A DNA stretch of 64,000 bases from Serinibacter arcticus (GCF_003121705.1 NZ_PYHR01000002.1:2046001-2110000); one strand, 5' to 3'; counted from the stretch's first letter, positions 14,369 through 25,908 are shown. The notes: generated from the letters alone by a model not told the origin. Program-made: numbers and translations.

Positions 14369-17300
14369 TCAGGCGATCATCCCGCTGACGTCACCGCGGC
14401 GACGGCGAGCCGTCACCATCAGCGCGCGGCCACCGAGCAGGAGCACCAGGGCCCCGGCGAGCAGCCCGAGCACCGTGGTGCCCGTGACGGGCAGCGGCGG
14501 GACCGGAGCGACGCTGATGGTCAGCGTGGCGCTGTAGACCACGCCGTTCGTGTCGCTGACGCGGTAGGTGATGCTCGCGTCGCCGCTGAAGCCGGTCGCC
14601 GGCGTGAAGGTGATCGTCCCGTCGGGGTTGACCACCCAGGTGCCGACGCCGTCCGTCGTGTGCTGCTTGACGCAGTTGTCCGTTCCCGGGACGACCACGC
14701 AGACCGTGCCCGGGTCGAGCGTCTCGCCCTGACCGGGGAAGTCGTTCTCGAGCACCGGAACGGTGACGGAGGTGTTGCCCGGCGTGGACGCCTTGTCGTC
14801 GGTCGCCGCACCCGTCGTCAGCACCTCGACGACGGCGACGGCGGTGACCCGCGTGCCGTTGGCGTCGGCGACCGAGTAGGTCACCGGCGTCGTGACGCCC
14901 GTGAACCCGTCGGCCGGCGTGAACACCAGGCGGCCGTCCACGACCGTCCAGACGCCCTGGCCCGGAACCTCGAGGCGGTCCACCAGTGCACCGGAACCGT
15001 CGACGAGCTTGAGCGACGTCGGGTCGAGCGGCACCTCGGGCGAGCCCGCGGTGTCGTTGGCCAGCACGTCGATCGTGACGGGGGCGTTGTACGGCGTGGT
15101 CGCGCGGTCGTCCGTCGCACCCGGCGTGATCGCACCGATCACCACGACCACCGTGGAGGTGGCCGGGTTGCCGTGGCTGTCGGTCACCTCGTAGGTGACC
15201 GGCGGCGTCGTGCCGACGAAGGTCGGCTCCGGCGTGAAGGTGATCGCACCGGTGACCGGGTCGATCACGTAGGTCCCGACGCCGGGGACGACGAGCGTCT
15301 TGCCGTCCTCCGAGACCTCGGCACCCTCGGGCTGACCCTCGGCCGGGAAGACGACCGAGGTCGGGTCGAGCGCGCCGGCGGTGCCGTCGGCGTTCGGACC
15401 GGCCACGTCGTTGCCGAGCGGGTCGATCACCACGGGCAGACCCTGACCGCCGGCACCGGTGTCCGGGTTGGCGATCGGGGCGGGCTGCACCGTGACCGTC
15501 ACCGTGGAGGTGACGGGCGTGCCGTTGGCGTCGCTGACCTCGTACGTCACCGGGGTGGTGTCACCGACGAAGCCGGGCTCCGGGGTGAAGGTGACGCTGC
15601 CGTCGGGGTTGGCCGTCCAGACACCCTGGCCGGGGACCGTGAGCGTGAGGCCGTCCTCGGACAGCTCCGCACCCTCCGGCTGACCCTCGACCGGGAACCG
15701 CACCGACTCCGGCACCAGGGGGGCGGTGTCCGCACCCGGGGTGTCGTTGGCGATCACCGGGACGGTGACCGGCGTGAGGTACGGCGTGGCGCCGGTGTCC
15801 GGCGTCGCGACCGGGTCGATCCCCGTGACGGTGATCGTGAGCGGCGCCGTGGCGGTGTTGCCGAGGCTGTCCGTGACGGCGTACGTCACGGCCGGGGCCT
15901 CGCCGCGGAAGCCGGGCTCGGGGTCGAACGTGATCACACCCGTCTCGGGGTCGACCGTGTAGACACCGACACCCGGGACGGTGAGCTGCTTGCCGTCCTC
16001 CGAGACCTCGGCGCCCGCGGGCTGACCCTCGACCGGGAAGACGACCGAGGTCGGGTCGAGGTCGCCCGCGGAACCGTCGGCGTTCTGGCCGGGGATGTCG
16101 TTGGCGATGACGTCGACCGTCACGTTGACGTTCTGCGGCGTCGTGGCGGTGTCGGCCGAGGCGACCGGACCGGGGCGGACCGTGACCGTCACCGTGGCGG
16201 TGGCGGGCGTGCCGTTGGAGTCGCGGACCTCGTACGTCACCGGGAGGGTGACGCCGTCGAAGCCGGGCTCCGGCGTGAACGTGATGTCACCGTTCTCCTC
16301 GACCGTCCAGGTGCCCTGACCGGGCACCGTGATCGTCTTGCCGTCGTCGGAGAGCTCGGAGCCCTCCGGCTGGCCCTCGGTCGGGAAGACCGTGGACCCG
16401 GGGACGAGCGGGGCGGTGTCGGCGCCGGCCGCGTCGTTGTCGCCGACGGCGACCGTGACCGGGGTGAGATACGCCGTGTTCGCGGTGTCGTCGACGGCGA
16501 TCGGGTCGATCGGCGTCACGGTCACCGTGATGGCGGCCTGGACCGGGTTGCCGAGCGAGTCCGTGACCGCGTACAGCACGGGCGTGGTCTCGCCGCGGAA
16601 CGTGGGCTCCGGGTCGAACGTCACGACGCCGTCGGCGTCGATCGTGTAGACGCCCTCGCCGGGGACGGTGAGCGCCTTTCCGTCGTCCGAGACGGTCGCG
16701 CCCTCGGGCTGACCCTCCGTCGGGAAGACGACCGAGGAGGCGTCCCAGGCGCCCGGCTCGCCGTCGGCCTGCAGGCCGGGCGAGTCGTTCGTCAGGACAG
16801 GGATCGTGACGGTGACGTTCTGCGGCGTGACCGCGGTGTCGTCGGCGGCGACCGGACCGTCCTGGACCGTGACGGTCAGGGTGGCGGTGTCGGTCGTGCC
16901 GTTGGCGTCGGTGATCTGGTAGGTCACCGGTGCCGTCGTGCCCTCGAAGCCGTCGGCGGGCGTGAAGGTCACGCTGCCGTCGGGGTTGACGGCGTAGACG
17001 CCCTCACCCTCGACCGTGAGCGTCTTGCCCTCGTCGCTGACCACGGCACCGGCCGGCTGACCCTCGATCGGGAAGACCGTGAGGGCCGGGACCAGCGGGG
17101 CCGAGTCGGCGCCCGCCGCGTCGTTCAGCAGACCCGACAGGTTCACCGGGGTGTTGAACGGCGTGCTCGCGGCGTCGTCCGTCGCGACCGGGTCGATCCC
17201 GTCGACCGTGATGGTCAGCGTGGCCGAGGCGGGGTTGCCGAGGCTGTCCGTGGCCGTGTAGGTCACGGGCTGCGCCTCACCGCGGAAGGCCGGCTCGGGG

Positions 17301-18520
17301 TCGAACGTGATCTCGCCGTTCTCGGCCGCCGTGTAGACGCCCTCGCCCGGGACCGTGAGCTGCTTGCCACCGTCGTCGACGATCGCGCCCTCCGGCTGAC
17401 CCTCGGTCGGGAACACCACCGAGGTGGGGATCCAGGTGCCGAGTGTGCCGTCGGCGTTCAGGCCGGGGGTGTCGTTGCCGAGCACCACGACCGTCACGTC
17501 GACGTTCTGCGGCGTGGTGTCGCTGTCGGGCGTCGCCACCGGGCCGGGGCGGACCGTCACCGTGGCGGGGCCGGTCGCCGTCGTCCCGTTGGTGTCGACG
17601 ATCTGGTAGGTGATCGGCGTCGTCGGGCCGACGAAACCGGGCTCCGGGGTGAACGTGATCGTCCCCGAGGGGTTGACCGTCCAGGTGCCCTGACCGGGGA
17701 CCGTGAGGGTCGTGCCGTCGTCGGACAGCTCGGCGCCCTCCGGCTGACCGTCGGCCGGGAAGACGGTGTCCTCCGCGACGATCGGGGCCGTGGCGGCGCC
17801 GGGCGTGTCGTTGATGGCGCCGGGCAGCGTCACGGGCGTGTTGAACGGCGTGTTCGCGACGTCCGGCACGACGACCGGGTCGATGCCCTCGACCGTGATG
17901 GTCAGCGTGGCGGTGGCCGCGTTGCCGAGGCTGTCGGTGACCGAGTAGGTCACCGGCGTCGCGACGCCGCGGAAGGCCGGCTCGGGGTCGAAGGAGATCT
18001 GACCGGCCTGGTCGCCGTCCAGCACGACCGTGTAGACGCCCTCGCCCGGGACGGTCAGCGTGCGACCGTCGTCGGAGACGGTGGCGCCCTCCGGCTGACC
18101 CTCGATCGGGAAGACCACCGAGTCCAGCAGCCAGGTGCCCGAGGACCCGTCGGCGTTCAGACCGGGGGTGTCGTTGCCCAGCACGTCGGTGACGACCGTG
18201 ACGTTCTGCGGCGTCGAGTTGACGTCGGCCTCGGCAGCCGGACCGGCCTGCACCGTGACGGTGAGCTCCGCGGTGTCCGTCGTGCCGTTGGTGTCGACGA
18301 TCTGGTAGATCACCGGCGTCGTCGTGCCCGTGAAGCCGGGCTCCGGCGTGAAGGTGACCGAGCCGTCGTCGGCGAGGACGTAGACGCCCTCACCCGGGAC
18401 GGTGAGCGTCCTGCCCTCGTCGGAGACGACGGCGTCGGCGGGCTGACCCTCGACCGGGAACACCGTGGACTCCGGGACCAGGGGTGCGGTGTCCGCGCCC
18501 GGGGAGTCGTTCGTGGCCCC
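14369..18520 (-). CDS. Frame segment 4 of the giant CshA-like protein: repeats 12-22 and sorting signal
   Basis: About 1,384 residues. Eleven and a half repeats are followed by the C-terminal anchor: L-P-V-T-G, about 20 hydrophobic residues ([15 protein letters not shown]) and a tail with RRRRGDVSG. The stop at 14369 lies 38 bases beyond the palindromic terminator. This part alone could be called from an internal ATG at 18463, but that codon lies inside a repeat and is not a real start. Confidence 0.8.
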   Translation of the reverse strand, partial: GATNDSPGADTAPLVPESTVFPVEGQPADAVVSDEGRTLTVPGEGVYVLADDGSVTFTPEPGFTGTTTPVIYQIVDTNGTTDTAELTVTVQAGPAAEADVNSTPQNVTVVTDVLGNDTPGLNADGSSGTWLLDSVVFPIEGQPEGATVSDDGRTLTVPGEGVYTVVLDGDQAGQISFDPEPAFRGVATPVTYSVTDSLGNAATATLTITVEGIDPVVVPDVANTPFNTPVTLPGAINDTPGAATAPIVAEDTVFPADGQPEGAELSDDGTTLTVPGQGTWTVNPSGTITFTPEPGFVGPTTPITYQIVDTNGTTATGPATVTVRPGPVATPDSDTTPQNVDVTVVVLGNDTPGLNADGTLGTWIPTSVVFPTEGQPEGAIVDDGGKQLTVPGEGVYTAAENGEITFDPEPAFRGEAQPVTYTATDSLGNPASATLTITVDGIDPVATDDAASTPFNTPVNLSGLLNDAAGADSAPLVPALTVFPIEGQPAGAVVSDEGKTLTVEGEGVYAVNPDGSVTFTPADGFEGTTAPVTYQITDANGTTDTATLTVTVQDGPVAADDTAVTPQNVTVTIPVLTNDSPGLQADGEPGAWDASSVVFPTEGQPEGATVSDDGKALTVPGEGVYTIDADGVVTFDPEPTFRGETTPVLYAVTDSLGNPVQAAITVTVTPIDPIAVDDTANTAYLTPVTVAVGDNDAAGADTAPLVPGSTVFPTEGQPEGSELSDDGKTITVPGQGTWTVEENGDITFTPEPGFDGVTLPVTYEVRDSNGTPATATVTVTVRPGPVASADTATTPQNVNVTVDVIANDIPGQNADGSAGDLDPTSVVFPVEGQPAGAEVSEDGKQLTVPGVGVYTVDPETGVITFDPEPGFRGEAPAVTYAVTDSLGNTATAPLTITVTGIDPVATPDTGATPYLTPVTVPVIANDTPGADTAPLVPESVRFPVEGQPEGAELSEDGLTLTVPGQGVWTANPDGSVTFTPEPGFVGDTTPVTYEVSDANGTPVTSTVTVTVQPAPIANPDTGAGGQGLPVVIDPLGNDVAGPNADGTAGALDPTSVVFPAEGQPEGAEVSEDGKTLVVPGVGTYVIDPVTGAITFTPEPTFVGTTPPVTYEVTDSHGNPATSTVVVVIGAITPGATDDRATTPYNAPVTIDVLANDTAGSPEVPLDPTSLKLVDGSGALVDRLEVPGQGVWTVVDGRLVFTPADGFTGVTTPVTYSVADANGTRVTAVAVVEVLTTGAATDDKASTPGNTSVTVPVLENDFPGQGETLDPGTVCVVVPGTDNCVKQHTTDGVGTWVVNPDGTITFTPATGFSGDASITYRVSDTNGVVYSATLTISVAPVPPLPVTGTTVLGLLAGALVLLLGGRALMVTARRRRGDVSGMIA

Positions 18521-21500
18521 GCGAGGGTGACCGGGGTGTTGAACGGCGTGGTCGCGGCGTCCGGCGTCGCCGTCGGGTCGATGCCCTCGACCGTGATGGT
18601 CAGGAGAGCGGTGGCCGCGTTGCCGAGGCTGTCGGTGACCGAGTAGGTCACCGGCGTCGCGACGCCGCGGAAGGCCGGCTCGGGGTCGAAGGTGATCTGA
18701 CCGGCCTGGTCGCCGTCCAGCACGACCGTGTAGACGCCCTCGCCCGGGACGGTCAGCGTGCGACCGTCGTCGGAGATGGTGGCGCCCTCCGGCTGACCCT
18801 CGATCGGGAAGACCACCGAGTCCAGCAGCCAGGTGCCCGAGGACCCGTCGGCGTTCAGACCGGGGGTGTCGTTGCCCAGCACGTCGGTGACGACCGTGAC
18901 GTTCTGCGGCGTCGAGTTGACGTCGGCCTCGGCAGCCGGACCGGCCTGCACCGTGACGGTGAGCTCGGCCGTGGTCGGCGTGCCGTTGGTGTCGCGCACC
19001 GTGTAGGTCACGGGGGTGGTGTCACCGCTGAACGTGGCCTCGGGCGCGAAGGTGACCGTGCCGTCGTCGTTCAGGGTCCACACGCCCTCGCCGGGGACCG
19101 TGAGGGTCTTCCCGCCGTCGGCGATGGTCCAGTCCGAGTCCTCGGGCAGGTCGGCCGCCTCGAACGTGCCGCTGGCGGCGTCGATCGGGATCAGGTCGCT
19201 GCCCGGGGTGTCGTTCGCCGCGAACGGGAACGTCACCGGCGTCGCGAACGGCGTGCTCGCCGCGTCGCTGGCGGCGACCGGGACGACCGCCGTGACGACG
19301 ATCGCGACCGTGGACGTGGCCGGGTTGCCGTTGTTGTCCGTGAGCTGGACCGCGACCGGGGTCGCGGGGCCGGAGAACGTCGGCTCGGGCGAGAAGGTGA
19401 CCGACCCGTCGGGGTTGATCGTGTAGACGCCCTCGCCCGGGACCGTCAGGGTCTTGCCGTCGTCGGAGACCACGGCGCCGTCCGGCTGACCCTCGGTCGG
19501 GAAGACCGTGAGCTCGTCGTCGAAGGTGCCGGGGGTGCCGTCAGCGTTCGTGCCGGGGGTGGCGCCCGCCTTCGGGTCGACGGTGAGGTCGACGCCCTGG
19601 AGCGTCTCGCCCGGGACGGTGGCCGCGACCGGGCCGGGGCGCACGACGACGCTGAGCGCGCCGTCGTCCGTCGTGCCGTTGACGTCGGTGATGCGGTACG
19701 TGACCGGCGTGGTGGTGCCGGAGTAGCCGTCGACGGGCGTGAACGTCACGGTGCCGTCAGCGGCGATGACGTAGGCGCCCTCGCCGTCGACCGTGATCGT
19801 CTTGCCGTCGGCCGAGACGACCGCGCCGGCGGGCTGGCCGTCGGTCGGGAAGATCGTCGCGGCGTCGTCGATCGCCGGCGTGACGCCGCCGACCGTGCCG
19901 GGGACGTCGTTCGTCGAGCCCGGCAGGGCCACCGGGGTGTTGAACGCGGTCGGCAGCTGGTCGTCGACGGCGGTCGGGACGATCGCGAGGACCGTGACGA
20001 CGACCGTGGCGGTGGCGACGTTCTCGTAGGAGTCCGTGACCGCGTAGGTGACCGGCGAGGTCGCGCCGGTGAAGGCGGCCTCGGGGTCGAACGTCACGTC
20101 GCCCGTGGTCGGGTCGATCGTGTAGACGCCCTCGCCCGGGACGGTGAGCGTCTTGCCGTCGTCGGAGACGACGGCGCCGTCGGGCTGACCGTCGGTCGGG
20201 AAGACGACGGAGCCGGCGTCCAGCGTTCCGGTGTCACAGCCGACGGGGACGTCGGTCTCACCCGGCTCGCACGCGTTGCCCTGGTCGCCGGCGACGTCGT
20301 TCGTCAGGACGGGCAGCGTGACGTTCGTGTTCTGCGGCGTCGTGGCCGAGTCCGGCGTGGCCACCGGGGCGGTGCCGACGACGACCGTGAGGTCCGCCGT
20401 CGCCGTCGTGCCGTTGGTGTCGGCGACCGAGTACTCCACCGGCGTCGTGGTGCCGGCGAAGTCGGCCTCGGGGGTGAAGGTGACGATGCCGGCGGCATCG
20501 ACCGTCCACGTGCCCTCGCCGTCGACGACGAGGCTCGTGCCGCCGCCCGTCGCGGCGGGAGAGGTGAACCGGACCGTCGTCGGGTCGATCGGGGCCGAGT
20601 CGGCGCCCGCGACGTCGTCGGCAGCCGGGTCGAGCGTCACCGGCGTCGCCGCCGGCGTCTTCGCGGAGTTGTCGGTCGCCGTCGGGGTGATGGCGGTGAC
20701 GGTCACCGTGATGGTGGTCGACGCGACGTTCCCCTCCTGGTCCAGGACGGTGTAGAAGACCGGGCTGGCGACGCCGGTGAAGGCGGGCTCGGGGTCGAAG
20801 CTCACCAGCTCGGTGGCCGGGTCCCAGGTGTAGACACCCTCACCCGGGACCGTGAGCGTGCGGCCGTCGTTCGAGGTCTCCGACCCGGCGGGCAGGCCGG
20901 TGGTCTGGAAGGCCACCGAGGCCGGGTCGAGCGCGCCCTCGCTGCCGTCGACCCTGAGGCCGGCCGTGTCGTCGTCGAGGATCGGGAAGCTGACGGTGAC
21001 GTTCTGCGGCGTGGTGGCCGTGTCGGGGACGGCGCTCGGGCCGGGGCGCACCGTGACCTGGAGGGTCGCGGTGTCGGTCTGGCCGTTGGCGTCGGTGATC
21101 TGGTACTCCACCGTGGGGGTGGTGCCGACGTACCCGGGGGCCGGGTCGAAGCGGACCTCACCGCCGGGCTGGATCTCCCAGGTGCCCTCGGGCGTGACGA
21201 GCGACTTGCCACCGTTGGTGGCCTCGTCGGACGTGAAGACCGTCAGTCCGGGCTGGATGGCCCCGCCCGGACCCGGGACGTCGTTGGTGCTGCCCGCGAG
21301 CGTGACGGCGGTGCCGAAGACGGTGATCGTCGCGTCGTCGATCGCGACCGGGTTCACCGGGGCGACCGTGACGGTGATCGTGGACTGCGCGCGGTTGCCG
21401 GAGCCGTCCGCGAAGGAGTAGGTCACCGGGCTCGTCTCGCCGGTGAACGTGGGCTCCGGGTCGAAGCTGACGACGCCGGTGGTCGGGTTCGCCGTGTAGA

Positions 21501-23614
21501 CGCCCTGGCCGGGGACGGTCAGCGTGCGGCCGTCGTCGGTGATCGTGGCGCCGGCGGGCTGGCCCGTCGTCGGGAAGATCACGGAGGTGACGTCCTTGGT
21601 GCCGACGCCGCCCGCGGCCGTCTGACCGGCCGTGTCGTTGTCGAGCACGGGGAGCGCGACGGTCACGTCCTGGTTGGTCGTGGCGGTGTCGGGCGCGGCG
21701 ACCGGACCGGGGCGGAGCGTGGCGGTCACGTTCGCGGTGGCCGTCTGGCCGTTGCTGTCCGTGATGCGGTACTGCGCGGGGGCGTGGTGCCGACGTAGCC
21801 CGGGACCGGGGTGAAGACGGCCGTGCCGTTGGGCTGGATGTTCCAGGTGCCCTGGGCGGTGGTCAGCGTCTTGCCGCCGTTGGTGGCGCCGGGAGCGGTG
21901 AAGACCGTGAGTGCGTGGATGATCGTCCCGTTGCCGGGGGCGTCGTTGGTGCTTCCGGCGACGGTGACGTTCTGGTTGAACGCCGCGGCACCGCTGTCGT
22001 TCACGGCGGTGGGCGGCGTGGCGACGAAGGTTGCGGTGGCCGTGCCGCCGTCGGTGACGGTGACGCCCTGGCCGGTCGGCGGCGTGCCGCCCGCCGTGGC
22101 GTTGTTGACCTTGGGCGACGCCGCGAGCACGTCGGTGGCCGTGACCGTGTAGGTCGCGGAGCACGTGGCCGTGCCGTTCGGCTGCAGCGTGCCGCCGAGC
22201 GCCGGCGAGCAGGTGATGCCGGACAGGCCGGGCATCGTGTCCGCGACGGTCAGGTTGTTGAGCACCGTGTTGCCGGTGTTGCGGATCGCGAACGTGTAGG
22301 TCAGCACCGTGCCGGGGAGCGAGAACGACGTCGGCGAGACCGTCTTGGTCAGATCGATCGACGGCACGGGCAGGTCGTTGCGGAAGGTGCAGGTGATCGA
22401 GGCACCGTCCGTGCCCGTGGGGATCGTCACCGTCCCCGGGCTGCCGTTGCCGCTGGAGATCAGCGTCCCGTCCAGGGCCCGGCACTCGTACGTCGTGACG
22501 TAGTTGTTCGGGTTGGTGGTGCCGATCGGGGTCTGGACGACCTGGTAGGTCTGACCAGGGATCATGATGCCCGGCGCCGTCGTGGCGGGGGTGCCCCGGG
22601 GCCCGTGGGGCTCGTGGGGAACGGCACGGTGCCGGTCCCGCCGCCGCCGGTGTAGTCGTTGCCGCCGGCGCCGACCGTGAAACCGTCGTTCGGGTTGGCC
22701 TGACCGCTCGGGAAGGTACCGCCGACCGTCACGGTGGACGGGCCGGCGCAGGTGCCGAGGTCGGTGATGCCCGCACCCGGGAGGGAGATGTCGGTGCCGA
22801 CGGTGGCGCCCGTGATCGGGTTCAGCTGGCGGATGGCCGTGCCGGTGCTGATGTACAGGTAGCCGTCGGAGGCGAACGCGATGCCGTTGGTGCCACCCGT
22901 GTTGTTTCCACGCGAGATCTCGGTCGAGGTCAAGGTGGCCGCTGGCGTGGACGGTGTCGTCGGGATCGTCCCGTTCGCGCGGTAGAGCGCGGCCTGGAAC
23001 GGCGTGGCGCCATCGCCCGCGACGATGTAGAGGCGACCGGCCTCGTCGAACGCGATGTCGCCGTTCGCGCCGGGCGCGTTGTTGACGGTGACCGCCGCGA
23101 CGATGCCGGGGGTCGAGGTCGTGGACGCCGGGTTGTAGACGTAGAGGTTGAGGGTGTTGCCGGTGTAGGCGCCGTAGTAGAACAGGCCGTTCAGCGGGTT
23201 GACGGCACCGACGGTGCCGGCGCCGACGCCGGACGGCTTGGCGATGACGGTGGTCTGGTCGAGCGCCGGCGTGTAGCGGACGATCGAGTTCGAGGTGCCG
23301 TGCATCGCGATCGCGCCACCGGCGCCGATGCCGATCTGGTTCGGGGTGGTTCCGGAGCCCGTGGGAAGAGCCGCATAGGGCTGGGCGGTCACGAGGGAGC
23401 GCGTGGTCAGGTCGACCTCACGGATCGTCCCCGCGCTCGAGGTGACGTAGATGGTGTTGAGGCACTTCAGGGCCGGGGCGGCAGCGGCCGGTGCGGCGGT
23501 CGTGCTCACCAGCCCTGCGGCCACGACGGCGGTGGTGGCGAGGGACGCCATCAACCGCCGGAATCGCCCCTTGCCACGTTGTCCTGCTGCTCCCTGAACG
23601 TGCCCAGCTCTCAT
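14369..23614 (-). CDS. Giant LPXTG-anchored surface protein with 22 CshA-like repeats (frame broken at three G/C runs)
   Basis: Read as one gene this is 9,246 bp; restoring one base at each of three breaks gives 3,082 residues in a single frame. Order: signal peptide (A-rich, cleavage near AAAAP), a DUF6923-like beta-propeller domain, one DUF11/DUF7507-like domain ([12 protein letters not shown]...), 22 repeats of about 105 residues of the CshA fibril/Ig-like type, then LPVTG, a hydrophobic segment and an RRRRG tail for sortase anchoring. The ATG at 23614 has GAGGG 9 bases upstream. The breaks lie at 22587-22591, 21778-21782 and 18517-18520. Each is a run of 4-5 identical bases, and adding one base rejoins the homologous protein sequence exactly. 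CshA-type repeats form surface fibrils that mediate adhesion. Sequencing undercall is more likely than real inactivation. Confidence 0.85.
17881..18966. repeat. Near-identical 388-bp direct duplication inside the giant repeat gene
   Basis: The stretch 17881-18268 recurs at 18579-18966 with an offset of 698 bases. By eye I find only about five substitutions (a cluster near 18605 and single changes near 18675 and 18776). Other repeats in the gene are far more diverged, so this pair is a recent duplication or gene conversion. The frame break at 18517-18520 lies between the two copies. Confidence 0.85.
18517..21782 (-). CDS. Frame segment 3 of the giant CshA-like protein: repeats 2-11
   Basis: About 1,090 residues of tandem CshA-like repeats. 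Each unit has the pattern TPxN-x-VTV-x(3)-L-x-NDTPG, then a long beta hairpin [20 protein letters not shown], GVYT, FDPEPxFxG and TTPVTYxVTDSxGNxAT. Two subtypes alternate. The frame is lost in LAG-[A]-TNDSPGAD at 18517-18520, where four Cs on the + strand must become five to rejoin segment 4. Confidence 0.8.
21778..22591 (-). CDS. Frame segment 2 of the giant CshA-like protein: DUF11-like domain and first repeat
   Basis: About 270 residues in a second frame. It contains a Cys-bearing immunoglobulin-like unit ([18 protein letters not shown]), a DUF11/DUF7507-like domain with [19 protein letters not shown], and the first CshA-like repeat ([17 protein letters not shown]). It loses frame after GYVGTTPP at the G run 21778-21782; with one base added it reads [15 protein letters not shown], matching the other repeats. 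Confidence 0.8.
22587..23614 (-). CDS. Frame segment 1 of the giant CshA-like protein: signal peptide and DUF6923-like domain
   Basis: N-terminal part, about 340 residues. A basic start and hydrophobic core end in an Ala-rich cleavage region. The mature part begins [20 protein letters not shown] and continues with repeated propeller-like strands ([45 protein letters not shown]), as in DUF6923 domains of actinobacterial wall proteins. The frame runs into Arg-rich sequence and a stop at 22562 after the G run at 22587-22591. One extra base in that run continues directly into the next segment. Confidence 0.8.
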
Positions 23615-24117
23615 CTACTTCTGCCCTCGTATCGATGTGGCGACCCCTGATCGCGTTCACGCTAACAACGCGTCAGAACCGTTGCAGCGCGAGTTCACGG
23701 GCTGGTTTGCCCTGGATCGGCCGTCCGCACCCCCCGGCTGCGATCCGGATTGCCCCAAACCGTGCGGAAAACGAGCCTTTCGCCGCTTCTCTGCGCGATG
23801 TGGCGCGCTTCACAGGCGACTTTTCGGGACTACCCCGGAGGCCTACCCCTTGAGACGACCCGGCCGCCGACGCGCATCGTCGTGCGTGTTCGGTGAGTTC
23901 TGCGTGAGGGGACCGTCTGGCCTCCTCGGAGGGCGAGCCCACGTCATCGCTCACCCGTCGTCGAGTGTCGGCACCACACACCCCTCACACCGCGCGGCGA
24001 TCGATCGGACCCTCGGTCCGAATCCGTCGCCGCCAGATGGCGACGAACGGCTTTCACCATGCTCGAGCACTGCCTCACACCCTTGACCTCCGCCTCCCTG
24101 CTGCTAAAATCGTACAC
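23615..24117. other. 503-bp divergent spacer, no gene seen
   Basis: This spacer separates the divergent starts of the giant surface protein and the HNH protein. It is more AT-rich than its surroundings between about 23650 and 23850. A weak minus-strand -10-like hexamer (TAGCGT, 23659-23664) could serve the surface protein. The right end holds the promoter of the HNH gene. A 102-residue frame at 23673-23981 has no family resemblance and is not called. Confidence 0.5.
24083..24117 (+). promoter_or_regulatory. Promoter giving a leaderless transcript of the HNH gene
   Basis: TTGACC (24083-24088), a 16-base spacer and TAAAAT (24105-24110) form a near-consensus housekeeping promoter. The ATG at 24118 lies 7 bases after the -10 box, exactly where transcription should start, so the mRNA probably begins with the start codon. 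Confidence 0.75.
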
Positions 24118-25908
24118 ATGTTCGATGACGGAGACGGTTCGCGAGGGTCGCGGGGGAAACCCCCTGGGCGCTCTCGCGACGCCCGCCTCGGCTTCACCGG
24201 GCGAGCGCCCCACGACCTCGACGTTCCGACGATCCGTCCCGATCACCTGGGCAGCGCACTCGCCCCGTCCGCCCCCGTCGGACTTCCGCACCTCGCCGCC
24301 CTGGAGTCGCTCACCTCGCTGGCCCGGGAGGGCGGCGGCGACCTGACCGACGCCGAGGTCCTCGAGGTCGTCGCCGCCTGGTCGCGCCAGGTCGCGCACG
24401 CGGAGTCGATGGTGCGCTCCTGGGCCGCGGCCCTGTCCCGCCGGGAGTCGAACTCCCCCACGTTCGTCTACCCCGACGGCCGCCCGCTGGAGGATGCGGC
24501 CGACGAGCTCCGATTCCGTCTCGGCGTCTCGCGCCGTCGCGGCCAGCAGCTCATCGACGAGGGCCGCGCGCTCACCTCCACCCTGTGGCCCGTGCACGAG
24601 GCCCTCGACGCCGGGTGGATCGACGCGGGCAAGTCCCGGATCCTGACGGAGATGCTCGGCGAGCAGTCGGTGGAGGTCGCGATCGCGGTCTGCGACGAGG
24701 TCCTGCCCGTCGCGAGCGAGCTCGACCATGCCGCCCTCCGCCGTCGGGTCCAGGGACTCCTGATCCAGGTCGATCCCGATCGTGCGGGTGAGCGGACGGA
24801 GCGCGCCACCCGGAAGCGTCGGGTGAACGCCGTCCGCCCGCTCCCCGACGGCCAGGCCCTGTTCAGCGCCGTCCTCCCGGCGCCGGCGGCGGTGGCGCTC
24901 GCCCAGGCCTGCGAGGCCGCGGCGCGGGCCGCTCGTGCCGCCGGTGACGGACGCACCCTCGAGCAGCTGCGTGCCGACGTCCTGGCCGCCCTCGGCGCGA
25001 ACGCGCTCGATGCCGGCGAGGTCGCCCTGCCGACCGGCACCGTCCGCTTCTCCGGTCGGACGGCGATCGTCAGGGTCGTCGCGACCCGTGCCGTCCAGGA
25101 AGGTCGCCCCTCCCCCGTGTCCGCCGTCAGCGTCGTGGAGCGCGACCTCTGGACCGAGCCCGAGGACGAGGGCTCCGAGTCGGGTGGGCGTCGGCGCGCC
25201 GATCTCGACCCCGGCGACGATCCATTCGTCGACCGGGAGCCCCACCTCACCCACCGACCCGGGATCGACGCCCCGGAGCTCGTCGGCTACGGCGCGATCC
25301 CGCCGGCGATGGCCAGGGAGCTGATGGACGGACCCCGCTGGCTCCGGGTGGACGAACCCGTCGCTCAGGACGAGTCCCCGCCACCACCGACCGAAGCCTA
25401 CCGCCCCACCGCCGAGCTCGACACCTGGGTCCGCCTGCGCGACCAGACGTGCGTCGTTCCCGGCTGCCACGTGCCCACGGCTTCCGACGACGTCGATCAC
25501 GTCATCCCGTGGCCGACGGGCCCGACGTCGGGCGAGAACCTGCACACCCTCTGCCGACGGGACCACCGGCTCAAGACGCACGGTCGCTTCCGCATCCAGC
25601 GCCTCCCCGACGGCACCACGGTCTGGCGCACGCGTCTCGGTCAGGAGCTGCGATCCGGTCCCGACGGTGTCGTCATCCGCTACCGCAACGGCGTCGCGGT
25701 GCCGCCGCGCGTCACCCACCGCCCCCGTTCGGCGCGCGTCCGTCCCGAGCGCCTCGCGCAGATGCTCTCCCACCACGAGGGTCTGCTCCGGCACGGCGAG
25801 CTGCCGCACGTGGACGACGACGCCGGCTGGGCCGGGCTCGAGGCGCTCGAGGACCGGCACGCGCGGGCGATCTTCGAGGTCGACGACCCTGGTGCGCCGC
25901 CGCTCTGA
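24118..25908 (+). CDS. DUF222 domain HNH endonuclease-like protein
   Basis: A 596-residue protein of the DUF222/HNH (13E12-like) group that is multicopy in many actinobacteria. The N-terminal two thirds are helical and charged, with the DUF222 features REGGGDLTDAEVLEVVAAW, RRRGQQLIDEGRAL and GWIDAGKSRILTE. The C-terminal HNH motif spans residues about 445-485: CVVPGC, DDVDHVIPW, NLHTLCRRDHRLKTHG, with metal-binding cysteines and histidines in place. DNA cleavage is inferred from the motif; the cellular role of the family is unsettled. The ATG at 24118 was chosen over an in-frame upstream start at 23965 because a strong promoter places the transcription start at this codon. It lies between two giant adhesin genes on the opposite strand. 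Confidence 0.88.
   Translation: MFDDGDGSRGSRGKPPGRSRDARLGFTGRAPHDLDVPTIRPDHLGSALAPSAPVGLPHLAALESLTSLAREGGGDLTDAEVLEVVAAWSRQVAHAESMVRSWAAALSRRESNSPTFVYPDGRPLEDAADELRFRLGVSRRRGQQLIDEGRALTSTLWPVHEALDAGWIDAGKSRILTEMLGEQSVEVAIAVCDEVLPVASELDHAALRRRVQGLLIQVDPDRAGERTERATRKRRVNAVRPLPDGQALFSAVLPAPAAVALAQACEAAARAARAAGDGRTLEQLRADVLAALGANALDAGEVALPTGTVRFSGRTAIVRVVATRAVQEGRPSPVSAVSVVERDLWTEPEDEGSESGGRRRADLDPGDDPFVDREPHLTHRPGIDAPELVGYGAIPPAMARELMDGPRWLRVDEPVAQDESPPPPTEAYRPTAELDTWVRLRDQTCVVPGCHVPTASDDVDHVIPWPTGPTSGENLHTLCRRDHRLKTHGRFRIQRLPDGTTVWRTRLGQELRSGPDGVVIRYRNGVAVPPRVTHRPRSARVRPERLAQMLSHHEGLLRHGELPHVDDDAGWAGLEALEDRHARAIFEVDDPGAPPL

Noticed and set aside
18463-18463. Internal ATG as start of a 1,364-residue protein
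   Set aside because: It lies inside a repeat with no ribosome site or signal peptide; the upstream sequence is the same protein in another frame.
14660-18646. Long open frame (about 1,300 codons) antisense to the giant surface gene
   Set aside because: It is an Arg/Gly/Val-rich shadow of the repeats on the other strand, with no family-like motifs; the minus-strand frame carries signal peptide, repeats and sorting signal. The same holds for 18484-21798.
23673-23981. Minus-strand 102-residue frame in the spacer before the giant surface gene
   Set aside because: No ribosome site, no family motif, and it overlaps the promoter-containing divergent spacer.
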